From: a virus | Virus record (IMG/VR): IMGVR_UViG_3300020188_000049 | Coordinates: 1-24,960 of that record | Reading direction: 5' to 3' (one strand) | Length of the DNA: 24,960 nucleotides | Shown here: positions 1-9,400 of the stretch, piece by piece | How positions within the stretch are numbered: position 1 is the first letter of the stretch | Layout of the letters: every line of letters starts with the position of its first letter | Notes under the pieces: model-generated | The model's input: the letters and a program-made list of their open reading frames with translations, nothing else | Databases searched by the model: none | What the model was told of the DNA's origin: nothing | Made by a program: the position numbers and the translations under genes

Positions 1-2850
1 ATCAGTTGTAGCGAACGAAGTGCCATTAAAAACCAGTGCTGAGGCCTGCACGGTTGCTGAGTTATCCTCTGATGTATTATTTTCTGTGTCATTCTTAGTA
101 GCCAAAAAGTTTTTAATCAGGCTGGTTCTTGAGGTATTGCGGGCACGAGTATCATTAATGCCAGCAGCCCCAACAGCAAGAGATGGGGCTTGCAGCGTAG
201 GGTCAATAAGGTAGTTGAACTCCATATCGCAGCCACGAACGTTATCGTTTGAAGACCAGTGGCTAGATAGTCCAGCACTGTGATAAACAATTGGAGTGTC
301 AAACTGGCCCCTGCCGTGCTTGGCTACCTCTCCGTTTTTCAAAAAAGTAACTCCATTAATAACTTCATAGTTTGGCTCTGCGTATACCCTTACTAAACCA
401 GTAGGATACATTTTTCCATTAAATGGAATTTTGGAAAAATATTTAGAGTAGTCTCTTACGCTAGTAATCCATACGTTATCACCTTCTACATTAGGATCAT
501 TTGGGTCCACGTTAGATAGACCAGGGACACTAAACTGTACTGCATCATATTTAATAATTTCACCGTTGGCATAGAGGTATCCGTTATATCTAGTAATCCA
601 ATAAATGCCATCTCCCATATTCATAACATTGTCTACAATTTTTCTATTTTTAACTGACGGAACAGTATCGGAAAAATCTGAGTTTAATGGGATAGCAGAT
701 AAAACATATGCTGACTGAGAGCTTACCTCATCATTAATCGGCTTAAGCTGTTCAGATGGGGCGACTTCCCAGAGTAGCGATGGCTTATAAGACCATGTTT
801 TATCTCGGTCTAGCATCATGGCTTGCTTCATGCTACCAAAGGACCTCTGGATATATCTAGTAGTATAATTAATTGACCCAGCATTAAAAACCTGCTTGTC
901 CTGAGAAGCGATTTCTATAATGTTAGCTAAAGAAGATTGAGTCTGTTGATTTTTAACCTCATTATTTTTAACAAAATCTTTTGTCCCATAGAGAACAAGA
1001 TCAACGTCCCTGTCTCCCTCATCGGGCAAAATATATGAGCTAGACATAACAACAAGATTGTTATACTCGTCAAAAAATATTGCTGATTGCGTAGACATTG
1101 CCAGCTGGCTCAGTACCTCTGCTACTGTGGTATCTGGCTCAATAAAAAAGAAAGGAATTTCTGGGTCGGACTCGTCGGATATTCTCTTAAAGTAATAGTT
1201 TGAAAAACCAATTGCATCCATAAGCAATGAAACCGCATAGCTTAAAGAAACATTTGGGACCAGCATTTGTGGGGCAGTCTGTGACTCCAACAGATAGAAC
1301 AAATCTCTTAGCTCAATAGAGACTGATCTGTTCGTAGACTTAGCAGTTGGGAAGCCTTCCGAGTACATGGTTTTAATTGGAACAATAAAATTTTCGCCCT
1401 CGACATCGTAAATGCCCTCATAAAATTTATACTGCACATTTTGTGTCATGTGGCCGTACAGCAAACTATTATTATTTTCTGGGAAAAATGCTTGGTCATA
1501 GTCAAACAGCGTGAGTGATCCCGTAGCGGCAAGTAGCTGTGACACTGGCATTCCGCTTACGCCAAGATCAGCTGAGGTTTTTTTAATTGAAAAGTCACTC
1601 GTCTTATCCGATAAATCAATAGCCAGCCTAGGGGATAGCTCAATGAGATCGAAAGTAGAGTCGTACTTATTCATAGTTTCAACGACTATCCTTAAGCCAT
1701 TAATATTTTGAAACTCTCTGAAAACAGTTTGGCCATTAGCTGTATTTATATATGAAGGTTTGTCAACTAGCTCAGTTACAAAAGGAGTTTGATCTGAAAT
1801 ACCTTCTTCCATAACCTGCCACCCATATTGAGCTGGAAATGTTTTTATGGTTTCATTTACAACAATATAATAGCTGCCCGCAACATCTTCAGAATAAGAA
1901 ATAAAGTATGCATCTCCTTCATTAAGAGATTCTGTAGGGGGCACAAGGCTTGGGTGAGTTAATGCTTTAACAAAATTAAAAGAGTTTTTGTATTCTTGTG
2001 GAATGATAGGTCCGTAACCAATTTCAACGTACCCGTCAGCCCCTACTACTGGGGAGCCGTCGGCACGTACAGAGTTTTCATCAAATGAGGTAGCATCTAC
2101 CCACGTCTGAGTTTCATCCAAATACTGAATCTTCCATCTAGTTGGAGTAGTCTGGTTTTCTGTTCCATGAAATGGGTCTGGAACTCCAACAGAATTATTA
2201 TTAAAAACTCCCAGGTCAACGGACCCCACGTTTGTTTGCATTTTTACAACAACTCTGTTTGCCGCAACAGTGTTTTTATACACAACGTATGGGGCTGCGT
2301 CTGTAATGTAATACTTATTATTCTGAACCTTGTTGGCTACACCATGCTCTACGCCAGACTCTTTACGATATGAGGTCCAGTATTTAAAAATATCATCTCT
2401 GCTTGCAGCATAATACCTCGGCCTTTCTGCCATCTGAACATTGTCAAAATGAGAAAAAAACTTTCCAGGGGTAGAGCTCATAAACCTAACTTTATTGATG
2501 CCAGACCTGGGCCTATTTCGCTGAAAGCATTCTTCTAAAGAATATAGCTGACCCTCTTTTTGTTGTTTGCTTAAAAATATAGTTGGGACATCGCTATTGT
2601 CAAGGCCGCCGTCAATTTTAATATCCGAATAGGTGGCATTAGTATAGTAGTTTCCTTCATCAGATAAACTAAAAGACTGTAGTGGAATTTGATACTGTGA
2701 TCCAAGACTATCTGTTGGCCTATATCTATAGTTACCTACTTGCAGAATATTGTTGGCCTCATTCATGTTCCATTCTGCAATAACTTTCGACTGAAGTTTA
2801 ACAGCTGAAGAAGTATTTAAGTGGCTTTGTAATTTTTCATTAACAAACAT
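1..2850 (-). CDS. Tail hub / minor tail protein (Tal-like), 3' end outside window
   Basis: An uninterrupted frame runs from an ATG at 2850 to the left edge: 950 codons with no stop. The ATG overlaps the stop of the upstream gene in a TAATG junction and has AGAGGT just upstream as ribosome binding site. Position directly after the tape-measure and Dit-like genes is that of the tail-tip hub or tail-associated protein of siphoviruses. Around residues 535-607 lies a stretch (SYAVSLLMDAIGFSNYYF, then TVAEVLSQLAMSTQSAIFFD) of the kind I associate with hub-type minor tail proteins of actinobacteriophages. The rest is beta-rich, with many Asn, Tyr, Asp and Ser. I see no lysin or peptidase motif in the visible part, but the C-terminus is missing. 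The tail location is fairly certain; the hub role is inferred from order and general resemblance. Confidence 0.8.
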   Translation of the reverse strand, partial: MFVNEKLQSHLNTSSAVKLQSKVIAEWNMNEANNILQVGNYRYRPTDSLGSQYQIPLQSFSLSDEGNYYTNATYSDIKIDGGLDNSDVPTIFLSKQQKEGQLYSLEECFQRNRPRSGINKVRFMSSTPGKFFSHFDNVQMAERPRYYAASRDDIFKYWTSYRKESGVEHGVANKVQNNKYYITDAAPYVVYKNTVAANRVVVKMQTNVGSVDLGVFNNNSVGVPDPFHGTENQTTPTRWKIQYLDETQTWVDATSFDENSVRADGSPVVGADGYVEIGYGPIIPQEYKNSFNFVKALTHPSLVPPTESLNEGDAYFISYSEDVAGSYYIVVNETIKTFPAQYGWQVMEEGISDQTPFVTELVDKPSYINTANGQTVFREFQNINGLRIVVETMNKYDSTFDLIELSPRLAIDLSDKTSDFSIKKTSADLGVSGMPVSQLLAATGSLTLFDYDQAFFPENNNSLLYGHMTQNVQYKFYEGIYDVEGENFIVPIKTMYSEGFPTAKSTNRSVSIELRDLFYLLESQTAPQMLVPNVSLSYAVSLLMDAIGFSNYYFKRISDESDPEIPFFFIEPDTTVAEVLSQLAMSTQSAIFFDEYNNLVVMSSSYILPDEGDRDVDLVLYGTKDFVKNNEVKNQQTQSSLANIIEIASQDKQVFNAGSINYTTRYIQRSFGSMKQAMMLDRDKTWSYKPSLLWEVAPSEQLKPINDEVSSQSAYVLSAIPLNSDFSDTVPSVKNRKIVDNVMNMGDGIYWITRYNGYLYANGEIIKYDAVQFSVPGLSNVDPNDPNVEGDNVWITSVRDYSKYFSKIPFNGKMYPTGLVRVYAEPNYEVINGVTFLKNGEVAKHGRGQFDTPIVYHSAGLSSHWSSNDNVRGCDMEFNYLIDPTLQAPSLAVGAAGINDTRARNTSRTSLIKNFLATKNDTENNTSEDNSATVQASALVFNGTSFATTD

Positions 2851-3497
2851 TATACCTCTTCTAGATCTATGTCAATATTCCAATAATCATGGGTTAGGGT
2901 TCCTCGTTTTTCTACAGTGTATGAAAAATCATTAAACAAGACTTCAACGACTTCGTTATATTGAGCCAGCCTGGATCTTGGATCAACGCTGTAGTTGGTG
3001 TCAAAGTTTTCATAATTATCATAAGCCAGATAAACCCAAAAGGATCCAACGTTATTGTTATACCAATTTAAAAGGTCTACGCCCCCAGCACCACCATCGG
3101 TAGTAAAAAATTGTTTTGGCAGGGTTACGTATTCGCCGTCATCAAATACACGTATGCCAGAAGATGTGTTTAGCTCAGACACGCCGCCCTGACCAAAGTC
3201 TGGCGATGCGGCATACGATCTAGATGGTAGATTTTTCCAGCCTGTAGAAATTTTTAGTTTGTCGGCAATATGATATGAACGCATACGCCCATTAATCATT
3301 CTTTCTCTATTTTCAATTCTATCAATTGAAAATGAAATTGGATCCCTATTGTCGTCAGACAGGATAATAAAATCTTCAAACTCAGTTCCGTCTGGAACAA
3401 TCTTGCCATCAATAACTGTGCCAGGATTATTAGCAAACAACATGGCCTGTGGTCTGCCATACTTTTGCCTACCAGACATATAATTAGAAGTTGCCAT
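2850..3497 (-). CDS. Distal tail (Dit-like) protein
   Basis: 215 aa. It starts at an ATG overlapping the tape-measure stop (TAATG) and ends in a TAATG overlap with the hub gene, so the three are translationally coupled. It is the first gene after the tape measure, the usual place of the distal tail protein that caps the tube and anchors the hub. The sequence is soluble and beta-rich, with many aromatic residues. Notable segments are RSYHIADKLKISTGWKNLPS near the middle and WYNNNVGSFWVYLAYDNY in the C-terminal third. No signal peptide, membrane segment or catalytic motif is visible. The Dit label rests mostly on gene order and size; 'minor tail protein' is the safe call. Confidence 0.7.
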   Translation of the reverse strand: MATSNYMSGRQKYGRPQAMLFANNPGTVIDGKIVPDGTEFEDFIILSDDNRDPISFSIDRIENRERMINGRMRSYHIADKLKISTGWKNLPSRSYAASPDFGQGGVSELNTSSGIRVFDDGEYVTLPKQFFTTDGGAGGVDLLNWYNNNVGSFWVYLAYDNYENFDTNYSVDPRSRLAQYNEVVEVLFNDFSYTVEKRGTLTHDYWNIDIDLEEV

Positions 3498-6400
3498 TAG
3501 ATCCTATTTCCCCTTACCCTCTGCGAATCAACGCGTTTAATCTGTTTCATTACGACTCTAGCAATTCTGTCTGGGTCTGCATCAGACTTGACGTTAACTG
3601 CCAAGTTATAATTATACACCGAACCGCCAGAGTATGTTCCATTATTTATAGCTTCTAGGTTTTTGGTTCCAAAATCTTGCACTGCACGTTTACGGACTAC
3701 ATACTCTCCTGGGCTTAGCATAGCTGGAACATTGTCTGATCCCATGGAGGTGAACATTCCCCCTACGGAATAGCCCTTTACATTTCCGCCAATGCTATAT
3801 CCTGGAACCGAGCCACCTTGGTTATAATAAATTTTTTGTCCACCAACAGTGATGAACCTCTTGGTGGTGGTTGTCTTCTTGGGAGCCAAGTTTTTAAACT
3901 TGTTGTCTGAACTATCGGTCTTTGGTTTTGGTGCTGAACTCTTTGAAGGAATAGGAGTCGTTCTGCTGCTTGTAGAGCTTGAAGATGACTTTTGCTTGTT
4001 CAATGCTGCGGCCTGACCACCAGAAGGAGTTGATGATTTTGGCGTTAAGTTAGCACCTGCGGATGTTGCTACTGCCTTAAGTGCCCACGACTTTGTATAT
4101 GCCGCATCGGCTTTTTGCTTAACCATGGCATCAACGATGCTCTTATTTCCTGGCATGCTGCTGCCACTAAGTGCTTCTATAGTCTTATTAGCAGAGGCAA
4201 TATCTTTATTGGCCTGAACAACCGTTGGGTCTTTGGTCTCTGCTTCACGAAGTGCCTCCAAAACTGTTTTTGATCCCCCAGAGCCATTATCACTCTTAGT
4301 TGGGGTTGGAGTAGGGGCTGGAGTTGGCTTTTGAGGACCGTAGTCGACCCTATCTCCGCTAACGACCCCAGTATCAACTAGCTCTTGAATTTCGTCTGCC
4401 CCAAACAAAGATGCATCCAAGTCTTTTCCATTGACAAAATATTCGAACAATGCTAGTGCTTGCTGAATCTTCTTATTAAAGTCATCCATATTTACAGAAG
4501 CTAGGTCTACTGCATTTGCAATCTGATCCCACTCATCTCTGGTCTTGCCAGCAATTTCCAAACCTTCAATGTCTAGATTCTTTTGGTATTCTGCCAACCT
4601 AATGCGTTCTTGGGCTGGCTCTAGCTGCCCCTCTTCAATTGTAAAAATTTCATCTTGCTTGTTTTTGATTGCAGACTCAATCTCTTCTCTGGATTGACCA
4701 GAAGCAGACCTAAGCCTTGCAATTTCTGCAGCCTGCTGCTTTTCTAGCATCTCTCTTTCGGTTTGTGCACGATTTTCTGCTTCCGTAGCCCTAAGCTGTT
4801 GCTGTGCTCTAGCCGCTGCTGCAATGTCACCACGAGAAAGTGCATCTGCAATGTCTAGCTCTGCAGATCTAATTCTAGAAATACGCTCATTAGCTGCGGC
4901 CACCTGCTCTAATGCTTCATACCTATCATTGTACTTGTCGTTAATAACCTCTTCTTGGTCTTGAATGCCTTTGAGCTGTGCCTGATAGTCATCAATTTCA
5001 TACTGAATTGCTGCAATTTGTTGCTGTGCTTGGCTAACAATGTCTGAGTCTCCACTAGTTGCTGCCTTAAAATCAAGTTCTATTTCAGTTGCTTGCCTAT
5101 TAAACTGAGTCTGAATGTCTCCCATTAGGCTATCGAATAGGCCCTTCTTTCCTTCTTCAGTTGATACTGAAATCTGCAGCTCTAGATCAGCAGCTGCCTT
5201 AGCTTGCTGAAGTGCCCTGGAAAGCTCTGTTGGGCTAATTGATGGATTTAGGTATAGCTTTGTCAGATTAGGGTCATTCATAATCGCACTAATTTGCTCA
5301 TCGCTATACTTGCCCTGCTCAGAGGCTAGCTTTCTAATTGCTCTTGCACGCTCCATAAACTGATCATTGGTTCTCTTTAAAGCTTCAGCAGCTTGCTTTT
5401 CTTCAGACAGCCTGTCTGACTTTTCCTGTAGCCTATTGAGACGCTCAATAATGTCAATAATTTCTTCGACTTCTTCTTTGGTCGCTGCCATTGCAATAGC
5501 CGTAGCAATTGCCTGATCCTGAACTAGTTCGTAGGCATCCACAAATGATAGCCCAGCTGCAGTAAGCATTTGCATTGCAGTAAACTGATTCTTAGTATTT
5601 TCAATAAATGCTTGCTGAGAATTGATGTATTCTCCAATAGCAACCTTGTTCATAGCTAGACCAAGATTATTTAGCTTTTCAGTTACCCCGACAATGTTGC
5701 CATTCTTATCAAATACAAATAGCTCATCCTTGCGTTCTGCATATTCATCTGGATCCATTCCGACAATACGCTCAATTAGGTTTTCGCCAACGCCGATGGA
5801 TCGCATTTGATTAGCCAAACCACTAAATCCATTAATGCCAGAGTCTAGGAATTCTTTGATTGACTGGTTCATTCCGTCCCAGCCCTTACGCATACTGATA
5901 GTAGCCTGTCTTACATCCCTTATCTTTTTAAGAAGGCTATCTAGCTGTGGAGCAGCACCAGCACCAGTTCCTTCTCCCTCTCCCTCTCCTGAGGGGTCAT
6001 TGGTATCTGTGGTTACTGGCATAGTTTGACCAAGGTTCCAGACTGCAGCTGCTGTACCATACTTAGACATATCAGCTGATGACGGGGCATTTGTAGTAAC
6101 AGTTCTACCCCTACGACTTCTAGAACGCGTGCCAGTCATAGCGATTCCCTGATCTGCCATATATGCTCGAACTAGGTCTGGGTCCGCTTGTGATGTTCTA
6201 GTAATAAAGTCAATTACAAACTGCCTGCTAACATTATCTGTTAGGTTTAGGTCTTCCCAATTATCTAGTAGCTTGGTAAGGTTTGCGTCGCCTGCAGCAG
6301 TTTCAATAAATGCTTCTTTGGTAATTACGTCTGGCAAGCCTTGGTATTTTCCAATAATTTCAGCAACCTCTTGTAGCTGCTCTTCACCATTAGTTGATAG

Positions 6401-9400
6401 GTCAAACTCAAATCCGTACCTTGTTCCTAGGCTTGAAATAACACCAAGAGCTTCAAGCATGTTGTCAAATTCACCCCCAGAGTTTACAACAAAATCAAAC
6501 ATTACTGGGAATGCATTGTTAGATACGTTATTCTGAGTTAGCAGTGTCATTAGCTGATTGGTCTGGGCACTGCCCTGAGTTTTCATTGATGTTTCAAATG
6601 AGACCTGGAACGACTCGTTATTTTCCCCCACCTCAATCAATTTAAGAACAGAGATTGGACTTAGCTCTCCAGTAGCCATCTGAAGAGACAGTGTCATAGC
6701 AAAATCTTGATTATCTACTTCAGCAAGCTGCTTAAGTGCTTCTTCTGAGAATACCTTCATTGGTCCTTCAGAATATCTCTGCCTAATGGACTCTGCCATA
6801 GCGTCTTGATACAACCCAATGTCATCAAATGCCTTGGCCTGCTCAAGTATTTGTGCAGTTGTCTCTGCGTTTGCCTCATTAATTTCTTGAATAGCCGTTC
6901 TACGTTCTGCCTGTAACCTGTTAATTTCTTCTTCTGTAGTGGCCTGAGCTACTAGCATGTCATATCTTTGATTAACTGAGTCTAGAAGCATTTGGTTTTG
7001 TGAAAGCTGTTCTACCCCAAGCTGCACAGCAGCTGCAGTAACCTCTTTGTTTTCTTTAGTTCTGTTAAAGAACTCAATCGGCACGGCAAACATGTTGACA
7101 AAAGGCAAATTCTGCCAGCCGCCAACCTTTTCGGAGTTATCTGAAATAACAGACAAAGCATTTTCAAATATATCTACTTGCTCTTGTATAGAATCTTCTT
7201 TAATCCTAATTGCAACCTCTAGCGGATTTTGAGTTAAATCATTTCCATCTACGCCAAGCAATTCTGTGAGCTTTCCAGAAATATTTGTCGACAAGGTATA
7301 ATCACCAAGCTCTGTACCAAGAGCAACGGCAATTGATCGTGCTTGATCAACTGACACAGCACCTTGAGTGATAGCCATAGCAAGCTGGCGGCCCATATTT
7401 TCGCCAACCTGTTCTACTGAAGAGCCGCTCGTAAACTGTTTTTCAATATCGGCAAGCATTGCCTTGCCCTGCTCAGAATCTTGCACAAATCCAAGACCAA
7501 ATGAGTTAAACTCTGGACCAGAAGCTGTGAGCTGAGCCTGCTGTTGCTGTTGTCTAAGCTCGGTAGCACTGACAGTTCCAGTTACTTCAGAGATGCTCTT
7601 TAGTTTGTCTGCTGTCATAGACAATGCTTGGCCAGCATCAATTCCTGATTTTGTAGCATCCTTTAGTTTTTTATGCAACATAAAAATGCCAACACCAAGG
7701 GCTGCCACGGCTGCGATTGCAAGAACAATTGGATTCTTAAGAAGTGGCAAAATTGTTGGCAGCATCATCAAAGGCAAGATCAGCTGTTGTGCAACCTCTC
7801 CAACCTTTCCAGGAGCAAAAGATGCAGCCATCGCACCTACAGAAGCTATAGCTGCCATACCACCAAGTCCTAGTCTGGACTTAGCAGCTGCACCAGCGGC
7901 ATCGGGCTTAGCGGCTGGGGAAGCTGGAGCTGAAGCTTTGTTTGCTGCCCTAGTCTGAGCTGCCTTTTGTGCTGCCTCTGATCTTTTAACTGCGGCAGTA
8001 CCCTTTTCGTTAGTGATTCTCTTGCCATCTTGGTAGAAGCGAACATTGCCATTCTTATCAACTGTAGACACTACCTGCCCAGGTTTTTTAGCTGCAACGG
8101 CATTGGTAGCTTTTTCGACAGCCTTAGCGTTCTTTGTTTTGGCAGCTGTCTCTTTCTTAGTTGCTGCAGCTGCCTTCTTAGTTTCCTTAGCAGCCTTATC
8201 TGTTTCTTTAACTAATGTCCCGCCAGACTTTGCAATCTTTGCCTGAACTTCTGCAACGCTTGAACCACGCTTTACGGTAACAGAACGCTTGTTGCCTTCT
8301 GTATCTTTATAAGTTACCCTATCAACACCGCTTTTAAGTCTAGCTTTTGCATCAGATGCCTCTTTTGAAAGATTAGAAACTTTAGATAGGTCTAGTTGCT
8401 TTGATCCAGTCATGTGGCTCAAATGCTGACCAACAAATGCTTGAGCCTTTCCACCTAGAGCAGTTATTGCAGAAGTATAGTTTCTTCTATAGCCTGGGAC
8501 ACCAGCCCTGACCTGCCCCCTGCCCTGCAGATCTAGCTTGCCGTTTGACCTTATTCTCTTATTTGTGGGGTCTTGGAACATTGTTTGCTGAGTAAGAACA
8601 CCGCGGCCAGCTTTTTGGAATTCTTTGCTATACCCACCAGTCTTTAGCTCCTTATCAATTGCAGCTGTAGCAATTTTTTGGAATTGGGGATCTGCAATCT
8701 TTCCAGATTTTGGCAAAGCCTGAGCAATGCCCTTATTAACATTATTAGCGAACTTCTTGAACTCTGGGTTATTTTGAATTTGCTGTGCAATTTGTTTAGA
8801 GTTAGAGGTCTTACCTAGTGCTCTAGCAATACTATCCACCATTGGGGCCTGGGCCGCTGCACTACCAGCTGCCATAGGCTTATTTGCACCCTGATATCCT
8901 AGTGCTGACCTGAGGTCTTTGACATCCGCCCCGCCACTATTGAGTCTTAGATTTTCTCTGCCAGGCAAGTACATTACAGCATTTGTGTATCCAGCAACTC
9001 TTGCAGGTGTCGCTGGCCTTTGTCCTCTAGTTGTAGTAGCCTTTGTTTCTTCAGCCTTTAGGCCTTGCTCGTACCCTGGAATCTTGCCACTAATCATCTG
9101 GTTAATTACAGGGGCATACCTCTTAGCCATGTCTGCTGGAATAACAGCTTCTCCTGGAGAAAGCATAGCTGGAACAACATCTCCAGCACCTCTAGGTCCT
9201 GGAACCGAAACAACACCTGCAGCATACTTCTTGGTTCCGCCAGCACCACCTCGTGCTACCGCACTTCCCTGGAAAGTTCTTTGAGCAGCAACAGCTCTAC
9301 TATATGCTGCTGTCAGCCTGTCAACGGCAGTTGCCTCAGCACTAAATGTTTGTATCAGGGTTGCGTGTGACTGATTAAGTGAGGATGCAACAGCGGCTGC

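Noticed and set aside
2846-2855. TATAAT at the hub gene start (and a similar one at 14322) as promoters
   Set aside because: These arise from a GTA codon followed by the TAATG stop/start overlap; spacing does not fit a start for the gene, and the genes are coupled to upstream ones.
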